Assembly (NCBI GenBank): GCA_009927665.1
Contig: RFMM01000180.1
Span: 1-57,784, forward strand
Origin: Actinomycetota bacterium
Lineage (GTDB): Bacteria > Actinomycetota > Acidimicrobiia > Acidimicrobiales > Ilumatobacteraceae
Direction of reading: 5' to 3'
Length of the DNA: 57,784 bases
The stretch's first letter is position 1; every line of letters begins with the position of its first letter. A program made the translations under genes and the position numbers. Below the pieces are notes generated by a model. The model was not told the DNA's origin, searched no databases, and saw nothing but the letters and a program-made list of their open reading frames with translations. Positions 1 to 8,372 of the stretch are shown piece after piece.

Positions 1-668
1 TCGTCTTTGATGACGCCATAGTTCGTGACCTCGCACTCGGCAGCAGCAATCAACAGCTCGAGCATCGTCAGATTGCTTTCACGAATCTGCCCACGCACGA
101 GTGGCGAGCCATCGGTGACCAACTCGTCGCCGGTCGACAACAATGCCACTCGCGCGCGCGGAAACACACTCACTCGCCGTGCGTTGATGCTGGCAAGCAC
201 ACCCGCGCCCGCGGCGTTTAGCAAAGTTCCAGCTGAGAACACCACATCGCCTGCCCGCACATCGTCGGCAACTGGGCGCACCGCCACGCCACTCTTCACA
301 CTGCGACGTACAATCACCTGGTCACCCTCGGCTTCGCAGTCTTCGACCATCACTACCGCGTCGGCACCGGTCGGCATCGGTGCACCCGTCATGATGCGCA
401 GAGCTTGACCAGCATCAACATGCCACTCGGTGCCGTCGCCTGCCGCCAACGTGCCGATGACTCGCAACGTCGCCGGAACCTCGGCCACGTCAGCAGCGCG
501 CACGGCGAACCCATCAACGGCAGTGTTCGCAAAAGGTGGCACGTTCTCATTGGCCACGACATCGGCAGCCAGCACCAGACCGGCTGCGGTTTCACACGAC
601 ACTTCACGCGGGTCGAGCGCGGTGACACCAGACCACACTCGCTCTTGCGCCGCCGTGAGCGTAATCAC
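1..668 (-). CDS. moeA: Molybdopterin molybdenumtransferase MoeA, C-terminus cut off by window edge
   Basis: MoeA inserts molybdate into adenylylated molybdopterin in the last step of molybdenum cofactor synthesis. The minus-strand frame reads as a MoeA N-terminal and central region: an AVDGFAVRA-type segment, then MTGAPMPTGADAVVMVED, then an ALLSTGDELV segment, and it runs off the left end of the window. The start is GTG at 668 or GTG at 674. The 668 choice is favoured by a TACCGT -10-like box at 676-681, seven nucleotides upstream, as in a leaderless transcript. It is divergent from the glycolipid-binding gene about 30 bp away. Family assignment is confident; the start is not. Confidence 0.85.
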   Translation of the reverse strand, partial: MITLTAAQERVWSGVTALDPREVSCETAAGLVLAADVVANENVPPFANTAVDGFAVRAADVAEVPATLRVIGTLAAGDGTEWHVDAGQALRIMTGAPMPTGADAVVMVEDCEAEGDQVIVRRSVKSGVAVRPVADDVRAGDVVFSAGTLLNAAGAGVLASINARRVSVFPRARVALLSTGDELVTDGSPLVRGQIRESNLTMLELLIAAAECEVTNYGVIKD

Positions 669-697
669 CCTCACGACGGTATCTGCGAGGCTGTGGC

Positions 698-1263
698 GTG
701 GCTGTGCTGATGCCGTTTCCACATTCGGGGCTGCATGCCGAATGGTCGATGCGTGACGTCGACGGCACGAGCCACACGAGCAGCGTCGACATTCGCTTCG
801 AGAACGAGGGCTACACCGCACAGGGCACACTCGGTGCCGACCGCGCACAATTCGTGCTGCGACTGTCTGCCACGCTCATCGTGCAACAATTCATGCTCTT
901 TCGCGACATGGATGAACCTGACCTCTGGCTTGGGCGCGACCGCTCGGGTCGCTGGGGTGAGATCAACGGCGCCCACCGCCCCGATCTCGATGGGTGCAGC
1001 GATATCGCACTGCGCATGACGCCTTTGCCTCGTCAATCATCTGCAAGCGTCTGCCGCTGCACGTCGGGCATGCCGCGAGCCTGAGTGTCGCACTCGTCGA
1101 CATCGAGACCCTGCAGATCGAACCCCGTCTTCGCACCTTTGCACGCATCGATGAGCGGCGTTGGCGTTACACGAGTGAGTATTCAGCCAACGAAGTCGAC
1201 GTCGACGTCGACGACTATGGCATCACACGCGACGTGCCGGGCGAGTTCACGCGCCTCGCGTAG
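698..1263 (+). CDS. Putative glycolipid-binding family protein (DUF1089-like), frame broken by one base
   Basis: The locus encodes about 188 residues if one base is restored. The first frame carries the N-terminal part up to PDLDGCSDIALRMTP. The +1-shifted frame continues as FASSIICKRLPLHVG and ends with the Y-T/S-type C-terminus (RRWRYTSEY). Adding one T to the TTT run at 1024-1026 joins them as MTPFASSIICKRL, which matches the conserved PFTNTLPIRRL-like region of PF06475. Start is GTG at 698 with GAGG eight bases upstream. It is divergent from moeA. Members of this family are small cytosolic proteins of poorly known function; the glycolipid-binding label comes from the family. Either a sequencing error or a true pseudogene; error is favoured because five other genes here show the same kind of lesion. 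Confidence 0.7.
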
Positions 1264-1310
1264 TCAGTCGGCACATGCGCTGGGCGCACGGCGCCACTTG
1301 CGGCACAGAA

Positions 1311-2546
1311 TCAGTCGACGAAAGCCTGATACACCAGGTTGCGGAAATACGGCCGAATCGGCCACGTGCTCGACGGCAAGAGCTGTGTGTAGAACGCGGC
1401 CGCAACACCGTCGGTCGGGTCGATCCAGAACGTTGTGCTCGCCGCACCGCCCCAACCGAAGTCGCCCACCGAACCATGCACCTTGGCCGCAGCGGCGTCG
1501 ACGACGACGCTGAAACCCAACCCGAAACCGAACCCGTCGTAGGCGTTCTCGAGATCGATCGGCCGACCGAATTGCGAGATGTCGGCGTTGCCAGGCAGAT
1601 GATTGCTCGTCATGAGTCGCAGCGTGCGCGGCGAAAGCAGCCGTGCACCGTCGAGTTCGCCGCCGTTGGCGAGCATCATCATGAAGCGGTGATAATCGTG
1701 CGCGGTCGAAACCAGCCCACCGCCGCCACCGAGAAAGTTCGGCGCGCGCGTCGCAGCTCTGCCCATCGTGTCGAGTTGTTTCGCGAGTCGAGTTTCTGGG
1801 TCGGGCTGATACAGCGCTGCAAGACGACCGTGGTGTTCTTCTGGCACGAAGAAGCCCGTGTCGCGCATCTGCAACGGCGCAAAGATGCGTTTGGCAAAGA
1901 ACGCGTCGAGTGACTCACCCGACACCACCTCGACGATGCGGCCGACGACATCGGTGGCGACGCTGTAGTTCCACTCGGTGCCGGGCTGAAACAGCAGCGG
2001 CAGTGACGCCCAGGTGTCACATGCATCAGCCAGCGTTGCGCCGCGCGGAATTCCCCACTCGTACCCCGCGCGACGATAGAGATCATCAACCGCAGACTGA
2101 TACAAGAAGCCATAGGTCAGACCCGATGTGTGCGTCAGCAAATGCCACACCAACATCGGCTCGGTCACCGGCTCGGTGAATGGCTTTACGACCGAGCCGC
2201 CGCGCCACACCTGTGCATTGCCAAAACTTGGGATGAATTTGCTGACCGGGTCATTCAGCTGCAGCTTGCCCTCTTCAACGAGCATCATCAAAGCGACCGA
2301 AGTGATCGGCTTGGTCATCGAATAGATGCGATAAATCGTGTCGGCTTCGACCGGCAATGCTGACTCAAGGTCGCGCATGCCGTAGCGATGTTGATGCGCG
2401 ACTTTGCCGTGCCGTGCAACGACGAGATGAAAGCCGGGCAGTCGACCGTCGTCGACGTAGTGCTCAAAGTGTGCGTTCAGCCGTTCGAGTCGCGACGGGT
2501 CGAGACCAGCATCAGCGTGCGAGATCTCGTTCTGCAGCGTCGTCAT
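1311..2546 (-). CDS. Serine hydrolase, class C beta-lactamase / esterase family
   Basis: A 411-residue protein of the beta-lactamase superfamily (PF00144), probably an esterase or peptidase rather than a resistance enzyme. The nucleophile motif SMTK lies at residues 76-79. The tyrosine motif is YSV at 194-196, as in esterase-like members, instead of the YSN of true class C lactamases. A C-terminal HGSVGDFGWGG segment supplies the third motif. No signal peptide is visible at the N-terminus, so it is probably cytoplasmic. Its ATG overlaps the galU stop codon (ATGA), so the two genes are translationally coupled. The substrate cannot be predicted. Confidence 0.85.
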   Translation of the reverse strand: MTTLQNEISHADAGLDPSRLERLNAHFEHYVDDGRLPGFHLVVARHGKVAHQHRYGMRDLESALPVEADTIYRIYSMTKPITSVALMMLVEEGKLQLNDPVSKFIPSFGNAQVWRGGSVVKPFTEPVTEPMLVWHLLTHTSGLTYGFLYQSAVDDLYRRAGYEWGIPRGATLADACDTWASLPLLFQPGTEWNYSVATDVVGRIVEVVSGESLDAFFAKRIFAPLQMRDTGFFVPEEHHGRLAALYQPDPETRLAKQLDTMGRAATRAPNFLGGGGGLVSTAHDYHRFMMMLANGGELDGARLLSPRTLRLMTSNHLPGNADISQFGRPIDLENAYDGFGFGLGFSVVVDAAAAKVHGSVGDFGWGGAASTTFWIDPTDGVAAAFYTQLLPSSTWPIRPYFRNLVYQAFVD

Positions 2547-3346
2547 GTCGAGAGCCTGCGTTCAAGCCATGTGCGCAGCGTTGGGCTGACGTCTTTGCGT
2601 CGCAGCGCTGCATCAACCGATGCCGTCAACATGCCCAATGGCGTGCCGGTGTCGTGACGCGAACAGTTGACGAGCACGCCATTGACGGCTCCCGTGCGAG
2701 CCGACGCCCCGATCGCATCACTCAACTGCAGTTCACCGCCGGCTGCCGGTTTGAGGTCGGCCAAGTATCCGAAGATGTCGCGGCCGAACACATAGCGGCC
2801 GATGATTACCAAGTCACTGGGCGCATCGACGGCATTGGGCTTTTCCACCACATCGCGCACACCGACACGACCCATCGCATCGGGCACACCTTGCGGCGTG
2901 ATGCATCCGTACGCCGACACTTCGTTGCGCGGCACACGCTTCACACCGATTGCCGACTTGCCGCTCGCCTCGTGTTCGGCGATCAAATCACGCAGATGCG
3001 AACTATCGCCCAGCAGTTCATCGGGCAACATCACGGCAAAGGGAGCGTCTCCCACCACCTCGCGCGCACACATGACGGCATGCCCAAGACCGCGCGGTGA
3101 GTCTTGGTACACCACGGTGATGCGGGCTCCACCACTGGCGCGCTCGGCGAATGCCTCGATCGATGGTTTGGCTCGATTCGACACGAGCACTACATGATCG
3201 ATGCCCGCGCCGATTGCCTCGTCGACGGTCAACTGCAAGGCCGGCGTGTCATAGACCGGCAGCAGTTCTTTCGGAACCACCTTGGTTGCCGGAAGAAAGC
3301 GCGTGCCCATGCCCGCCGCTGGAATCACCGCGAGTCTGACAGGCAC
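2543..3346 (-). CDS. galU: UTP-glucose-1-phosphate uridylyltransferase
   Basis: GalU makes UDP-glucose from UTP and glucose 1-phosphate for cell-envelope and storage glycans. The 267-residue protein begins with the nucleotidyltransferase signature PAAGMGTRFLPATKVVPKE, followed by QLTVDEAIGAGIDHVVLVSNR and a VEKP segment, all typical of bacterial GalU. It is slightly shorter than the usual 290-300 residues. Start is GTG at 3346, with a TACGAT box six bases upstream and no room for a normal Shine-Dalgarno, which suggests a leaderless message. It heads a two-gene unit with the serine hydrolase. Confidence 0.92.
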   Translation of the reverse strand: MPVRLAVIPAAGMGTRFLPATKVVPKELLPVYDTPALQLTVDEAIGAGIDHVVLVSNRAKPSIEAFAERASGGARITVVYQDSPRGLGHAVMCAREVVGDAPFAVMLPDELLGDSSHLRDLIAEHEASGKSAIGVKRVPRNEVSAYGCITPQGVPDAMGRVGVRDVVEKPNAVDAPSDLVIIGRYVFGRDIFGYLADLKPAAGGELQLSDAIGASARTGAVNGVLVNCSRHDTGTPLGMLTASVDAALRRKDVSPTLRTWLERRLST

Positions 3347-3358
3347 CGCCTCATCGTA
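3347..3358 (-). promoter_or_regulatory. Candidate leaderless -10 box of galU
   Basis: TACGAT (TANNNT) occupies 3353-3358 on the minus strand. Six bases separate it from the GTG start of galU, the spacing expected when transcription starts at the start codon. No convincing -35 was found. Confidence 0.45.
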
Positions 3359-3371
3359 GACTTTTCTTCCC
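3357..3371 (+). promoter_or_regulatory. Candidate leaderless -10 box of the fmdB-like gene
   Basis: TAGACT at 3357-3362 on the plus strand is followed by nine pyrimidine-rich bases and then the GTG start. There is no Shine-Dalgarno sequence. The box overlaps the galU -10 box on the other strand by two bases. Confidence 0.4.
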
Positions 3372-3776
3372 GTGCCGACCTACGTGTACCGCTTCATTGA
3401 CACCGGTGAGACCATCGAAGTGCGCCAGTCGTTCGATGATGCTGCGCTCACCGAGGCCCCGCACCCCAGCGACGGCAAACCGCGACCCGTGAAGAAGGTC
3501 TTCACCCCCGTCGGGGTCACCTTTAAGGGGTCGGGCTTCTATAAGACCGACAGCTCGTCGGGTTCGAGCAAGTCAAGCAGCGCCGGCGCAGCGGGCGGAG
3601 ACGGTTCGACCAGCACAGCAGACAGTGGTGCCAAGTCTGACGGCGCCAAGACCGGCGGCTCTACAGCAGACGGTGGAAGTGCCGGCGCTACGAAGACTGA
3701 CGGCGGCACGGCATCGTCGGGCGGCTCGTCGAGCGGCTCGTCGAGCGGCTCGGGCACGTCGACGACCCCCGTGTAA
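3372..3776 (+). CDS. FmdB-family-like small protein lacking the zinc-ribbon cysteines
   Basis: A 134-residue protein. Residues 1-60 align by eye with the FmdB / CxxC_CxxC_SSSS putative regulatory family: MPTYVYRF at the start, then KKVFTPVGVTFKGSGFYKTDS. In the usual family the loop after MPTY and the loop before the KVF segment each carry a CxxC that together bind zinc. Here they read FIDTGETIEV and TEAPHPSDG, and the whole protein has no cysteine. Residues 61-134 are a low-complexity Ser/Gly/Ala/Thr tail. Start is GTG. The gene converges on uppP with one base between their stop codons. Function unknown; the family name does not establish a regulatory role. Confidence 0.75.
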   Translation: MPTYVYRFIDTGETIEVRQSFDDAALTEAPHPSDGKPRPVKKVFTPVGVTFKGSGFYKTDSSSGSSKSSSAGAAGGDGSTSTADSGAKSDGAKTGGSTADGGSAGATKTDGGTASSGGSSSGSSSGSGTSTTPV

Positions 3777-3777
3777 C

Positions 3778-4614
3778 TCAGCGCAGGCCGGTGAGAGCGA
3801 GGTTTAGCACCACAAGGGCAAGCACGGCTCGATAGATGACAAAGGCGTTGAAGTTGGTGCGCGCTGCCAGGCGTTGCAGCGCGTTGATCGCGAGCCAGCC
3901 CGTGAGCGCCGCAGCAGCGATGCCGATCACCATCGCCTGACCGAGACCATCGGGTAAACCATCGGCGATGAGGCCCACCGTCTTCCATACTCCTGCACCG
4001 GCGATGATTGGCACACCCAGCACGAACGACATCTGCACTGCTTCGGTGCGAGCAAAACCGAGTGCCCGCATGGCAGAAATAGTGATGCCAGAGCGCGAAG
4101 TGCCGGGGTTAAGTGCCAGCACTTGGGCTGCGCCAATCAGCCAAGCGTCGCGAACACCGAGGTCACGTGCAGTGCGCTGACCCGCGCGACGATCTGCCCA
4201 CCACAACACCGCACCAAACACGATGAGCGAGAACGCAACGATGACGGGCCCGCCCAGCTGGTTTCCGATCACATCATCGAAGAGTGCGCCAACCACTGCG
4301 GCAGGCACGGCGGTGAGCACGTACAGCCACGCGAGTCGGCCGGTGACGTTGTTGGTGCGTGCGCCACGCGCAGCGAGTGGGTATCTCACGCCCTCGCGCA
4401 CGAGCAGCCACAACTGTCGTCGTGTCGCGAACACCACGGCCGCCAGCGTGCCGAGATGCAGCGACGCGTCAAACGCCGTGCCGACTGCTTCGCCGCCAAG
4501 GTCTCCCCAACCAAAGATCCACGGCACCAACTCAAGGTGCCCGCTACTCGAGATGGGGAAGAACTCCGTCAGCCCTTGCACCACACCCAGAATCAGGGCC
4601 TGCCACCACTCCAT
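3778..4614 (-). CDS. uppP: Undecaprenyl-diphosphatase
   Basis: UppP (BacA) dephosphorylates undecaprenyl diphosphate at the membrane so the lipid carrier can be reused in wall synthesis; overproduction gives bacitracin resistance. The 278-residue product carries both catalytic signatures: EFFPISSSGHL near the N-terminus and NPGTSRSGITIS in the middle, plus about eight hydrophobic segments. The start was set at the ATG preceding EWWQALILGVVQGLTEF. The open frame extends 33 codons further up but that part is not membrane-like and overlaps the upstream gene. It follows pmbA by about 30 bp on the same strand. Confidence 0.93.
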   Translation of the reverse strand: MEWWQALILGVVQGLTEFFPISSSGHLELVPWIFGWGDLGGEAVGTAFDASLHLGTLAAVVFATRRQLWLLVREGVRYPLAARGARTNNVTGRLAWLYVLTAVPAAVVGALFDDVIGNQLGGPVIVAFSLIVFGAVLWWADRRAGQRTARDLGVRDAWLIGAAQVLALNPGTSRSGITISAMRALGFARTEAVQMSFVLGVPIIAGAGVWKTVGLIADGLPDGLGQAMVIGIAAAALTGWLAINALQRLAARTNFNAFVIYRAVLALVVLNLALTGLR

Positions 4615-4646
4615 CGTTGTCAGCGACGCTAGTTCGTATGTTGGCG

Positions 4647-5998
4647 CTACGAGCCGCTGATGGTTACGTCGCTGATCACGAGCGAGAGGCCCGCGGCACG
4701 CATCGGCAACCAATCGACATCGTTGCCGATTGCCACGATGTCGAGCAACATGCGCTGCAACGTCGAGCCGATGGTGAACTCGCGAATCGGCGCGCCGATG
4801 GTGCCGTTGGTGATCGTCATACCCGATGCACCGGTCGAGAAATCACCCGAAATCGGGTTGACACCGCTGTGCAGACCCGAGACTTCTTGAATCAGCACAC
4901 CGTCATCGATGTCAGCAATGAGCTCGGCCTGTGACTTCGCCCCGGGTGTCACCTGCATCGCCAGACAACCGACGCCGGGCGAGCCTGCGAAGCCGCCGCG
5001 TGTGGCGTTGCCCGTGCTGGCGGTCTTCATGCGTCGAGCGCTGTATGACGAGTGAACGAACATCTTCAGCACACCGTCTTCGATCAACACGTTGCGGCGA
5101 GCGGCAAGCCCTTCACCGTCGATGTCGGTGGCGGTGTAGGCGAGTTTGTTGGTCGGGTCATCAACCAACGTGAATGAAGGAACCGCCACTTGCTCACCAA
5201 GTCGCTCGGCAAAAATGCTGCGACCCTTCGAGACGTTTTCGCCATTGAACGCACTCGACAAAATGCTCACGAACTGCGAGGTCACATACGGGTCGAGCAC
5301 AATCGTGGTGCGCTTGGTGGTGGGTTTGGTGGCACCGAGCAGTCGAGTAGCACGATCTGCTGCTTCACGCGCCGCCTTGTCGAGGTTGAAGTCTGCGGGT
5401 GAGTCACCGACAGAAAAGCCGAAACCGTTTGCGATTCTTCACCGTCATCGGCGAGCGTCACCACTGACACATAACAGCCGTTCGAGCGCCCGCTCGTGCG
5501 AATGCCGCTGGTGGTCGCGAATGCGGTTTCATCCCACCCGTCGTCGTAGTTCGCCGACTCGGTGCGCACGCGCGAATCAGCGGCCAGGGTGCGCTGCTCT
5601 AGGTCTTTGGTCAGCGCCACCTTCTGGTCGGTCGGATACTTGGCGAGGGTGTCATCCCAAAATTTCTGCGGCACTGGTTCGACGCCATCGGGCGTCGCGA
5701 GACCGGCGAACTCATCGGGGTTGCCAAACTGCACGTTGTCTCGGGCTTCGGCGAGCACTTCGGCGATGGCCGAGTCGTCGAGCGTGCCTGCATATGCCGT
5801 ACCGGTTCGACCATCTTTGATGACTCGCACACCCACGCCAGCGCTCTGCGCCGAGACGAAGTGTTCGACCTCGCCTTCGTAGACGCGCACCGATGTTTCA
5901 CCACCGCGGCCGACATAGGCCTCAATCTGCTCACCTTGCTTTGCCTGCGCAACGATGCGGTCAGCAATCGCCTGCAGGTCGGGAACCTCGATTCTCAC
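4647..5998 (-). CDS. pmbA: TldE/PmbA-type metallopeptidase subunit, frame broken by one base
   Basis: PmbA (TldE) is the non-catalytic partner of TldD in a heterodimeric peptidase that degrades or matures unfolded and ribosomally made peptides. The N-terminal frame (from the ATG at 5998) has the VGVRVIKDGRTGTAYAGTLD segment. The frame is lost at about 5419-5420 and resumes as GFSVGDSPADFNLDKAAREA in the next frame, ending with the SGDFSTGASGMTITNG segment. Restoring one C in the CC pair (G on the coding strand) gives a continuous 450-residue protein, the normal family length. Its ATG overlaps the tldD stop (ATGA), so the two subunits are coupled. Probably a sequence error. Confidence 0.85.
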
Positions 5999-7407
5999 GC
6001 GGCCGTGCCGCCAATCGTCATGCTCTTCACGCGCAACGTCGGTTGGCCGTCACCCACCGGCACACCCTGGCCGTCTTTGCCACATGTGCCGGGGTTGCCC
6101 ATCGCAAAGTCGTTGCCCAGTAGATCGATGTCGCGCAACACCTGCGGGCCATTGCCGATGAGGTTGCCATCGCGCAATGGCTCGGTGATTTCACCGTTCT
6201 CGATCAGATATGCCTCGGTCATGCCGAAGACGAAGTCACCGCTTGCGGTGTCGACTTGACCGCCACCCAACTTGGCGACATACACACCGTTCTTGGTGTC
6301 ACGCACGATGGAGTCAGGGTCGTGAGGGCCGTTCAACACGAAGGTGTTCGTCATGCGCACCATCGGCAGGTGCTGGTAACTCTGGCGACGACCATTGCCC
6401 GACTGGCGACGACCTTCTTTGCGGGCGCGCAGATAATCCCACATGTAATCGGTGAGCACACCGTCTTGAATCAACACGTTGCGCTGCGATGGGTGACCCT
6501 CGTCGTCGATGCCAATAGCGCCCCACTCGGCGGTCATCGTGCCGTCGTCGATCAGCGTGACGAGCGGCGAAGCAACGAGTTCGCCGCGCTTGTCTTTGTA
6601 GACACTCGCCCCCTTGCTGATGATGTCGGCTTCGAGACCGTGGCCGCACGCTTCGTGAAACAACACGCCACCCGAACCGTGCTTGATGACCACGGGCAGC
6701 GAACCTGACGGTGCCGGGCGTGCACTCAGTTTGGTGACGGCTTGCTTGGCTGCGGTGATGGCAAGTTGTTCGACGTCGTTCTCGTCGAACACTTCAAAGC
6801 CGATCGTGTGACCCAGTGACTGAAAGCCGGTCTGCATTCCCCCATCGCCGCTCGCCACCACGCTGATGCGCATGAGTGTGCGCACTTGTTCGTCGGCCGC
6901 CAAGACGCCATCGCTGTTGGCAATGAGTATTCGCTTGCGCGAGTCGCCATAGCCCGCAGACACTTGCACGATTGCCTTGTGAACTCCGCGAGCCGCAGCG
7001 TTGACGCGCTGTAACAACGCCACCTTGTCGCGCTTGGCGACTTCGTCGGGCCACTTTTGCACGGTGTTGACGGGGTGACGAACCACCGCACCGAGGGCGA
7101 CGGTGTTGACGCCACCACCACCCTGTGACGCGGCTGCTGCAGCCGCTTCGGCCGCTGCAAGCAGGCCCTTCTCACTCAGGTCGCTGGTGTGGGCAAAGCC
7201 GGTGGTGTCGCCCTTGATCACGCGAATGCCTGCACCGCGGTCGCGACCGCTCGAGACCTGTTCAACTTTGCCGTCATCGAGGCTGGCCGACGTCGACCGC
7301 TTGTCTTCGACGAACACCTCAGAGAATTCTGCGCCCGTTGCACGACCGCGCGAGAGCACTCGCGACAACACATCGGGGGCAACGAGCAAGTTTTCGGTTT
7401 GCGACAT
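5995..7407 (-). CDS. tldD: TldD metallopeptidase, catalytic subunit
   Basis: TldD is the zinc-bearing subunit of the TldD/TldE peptidase (family M103). The 470-residue protein has HEACGHGLEAD at residues 251-261, which is the HExxxH zinc site, and a C-terminal segment GGGQVDTASGDFVFGMTEAY typical of the family. It is complete and starts with ATG. It is first in a tldD-pmbA unit that overlaps by four bases. No obvious peptide-precursor gene lies nearby, so a role in general protein quality control is more likely here than maturation of a dedicated modified peptide; that is inference. Confidence 0.92.
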   Translation of the reverse strand: MSQTENLLVAPDVLSRVLSRGRATGAEFSEVFVEDKRSTSASLDDGKVEQVSSGRDRGAGIRVIKGDTTGFAHTSDLSEKGLLAAAEAAAAAASQGGGGVNTVALGAVVRHPVNTVQKWPDEVAKRDKVALLQRVNAAARGVHKAIVQVSAGYGDSRKRILIANSDGVLAADEQVRTLMRISVVASGDGGMQTGFQSLGHTIGFEVFDENDVEQLAITAAKQAVTKLSARPAPSGSLPVVIKHGSGGVLFHEACGHGLEADIISKGASVYKDKRGELVASPLVTLIDDGTMTAEWGAIGIDDEGHPSQRNVLIQDGVLTDYMWDYLRARKEGRRQSGNGRRQSYQHLPMVRMTNTFVLNGPHDPDSIVRDTKNGVYVAKLGGGQVDTASGDFVFGMTEAYLIENGEITEPLRDGNLIGNGPQVLRDIDLLGNDFAMGNPGTCGKDGQGVPVGDGQPTLRVKSMTIGGTAA

Positions 7408-7510
7408 GCCGAGAGCCTACCGACGATGGGGTTCGCGCTACTGAGCGCAGATTGCGGATTGCCGAGCGCCGTGCGCGACTTGCCATGCGCAAATTGCCGA
7501 TTGTGTCACG

Positions 7511-7522
7511 TAGCCTCATCGC
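7511..7522 (+). promoter_or_regulatory. Candidate leaderless promoter of the PAP2-family gene
   Basis: TAGCCT at 7511-7516 is a TANNNT -10 box placed exactly six bases before the GTG start. TTGCC-type hexamers lie upstream but none at clean 17-base spacing. The 115-bp divergent gap between this gene and tldD holds no other feature that I can see. Confidence 0.5.
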
Positions 7523-8359
7523 GTGACGGCCGCGGGCACCGAACGTCGACATCGCACCGTCTGGTGGAAAGAAGCGTTGATTGTCAGCGCGTTCTACGGC
7601 ATCTACACGTTGGTGCGAAACCTCTTCGGCTCGGCACTCGTCTCTGGCTCGCAGGTGCCGGTCGAGGCATTTCTCAACGCGATGCGCGTCATTCGCGTCG
7701 AACGTGCACTCGGGTTGTATCACGAAGAAACGATTCAAGACTGGGTGTTGCCCTACGTCAACGTGATCAAATTCTTCAACGTGTGGTATGGCACCGCACA
7801 CTTTTTTGTGACTCTCGGGGTGTTCATCGCACTCTTCGTATTGCGACCCGATGTTTTCGGCTTGTGGCGCAACTGCCTTGCGGCGATGACAGCTCTTGCG
7901 ATCGTCGGCTTTGCCCTCTTCCCACTCATGCCCCCTCGATTGCTCGACGCGCCATGCCCACCGAGTGGCTATGGAGCCGAGTGCATCGAGCACGAGTTGC
8001 GCAACTACAACGACGCCGAAAACTTCGGCTACATCGACACCATCAAAGAGTTCGGCGGGCCGTGGGCGTTCGATCGAGGGCCGGGCAAGACGCTCTCTAA
8101 TCAGTATGCGGCGATGCCGTCACTGCACGTGGGGTGGTCGACGTGGTGCGTGTTCGCATTGTTTCCGTTGGCACGAAGGCGTTGGATGCGAATCTTGCTG
8201 CTCGTCTACCCGCTCATCACACTCGCGTGCATCGTGATTACGGGTAACCACTTCTGGATCGACGGTGTCGGCGGTCTCGCAGTCTTTGCGGGCGGCTATT
8301 GGATAGGCGCCCGAATTCACTCATGGAACGAACGGCGTCTCGCCCTGCGTCACGGCTAG
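7523..8359 (+). CDS. PAP2-superfamily membrane enzyme (Aur1/Ipt1-like)
   Basis: A 278-residue integral membrane protein with about six hydrophobic segments. Two motifs of the type 2 phosphatidate phosphatase fold are visible: NQYAAMPSLHVGWS with H202, and GNHFWIDGVGG with H243 and D247. This arrangement matches the Aur1/Ipt1-like branch that transfers or hydrolyses phospho-alcohols on lipids such as phosphatidylinositol. Start is GTG at 7523, six bases after a TAGCCT box. It lies just upstream of dxs with 13 bp between them. The substrate is not predictable; an isoprenoid or inositol phospholipid role is only suggested by context. Confidence 0.8.
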   Translation: MTAAGTERRHRTVWWKEALIVSAFYGIYTLVRNLFGSALVSGSQVPVEAFLNAMRVIRVERALGLYHEETIQDWVLPYVNVIKFFNVWYGTAHFFVTLGVFIALFVLRPDVFGLWRNCLAAMTALAIVGFALFPLMPPRLLDAPCPPSGYGAECIEHELRNYNDAENFGYIDTIKEFGGPWAFDRGPGKTLSNQYAAMPSLHVGWSTWCVFALFPLARRRWMRILLLVYPLITLACIVITGNHFWIDGVGGLAVFAGGYWIGARIHSWNERRLALRHG

Positions 8360-8372
8360 CGTTCGTTGCGCC

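Noticed and set aside
1311-2546. Serine hydrolase as an acquired class C beta-lactamase
   Set aside because: YSV instead of YSN at the second motif, no signal peptide, and coupling to galU; fits the housekeeping esterase-like branch better.
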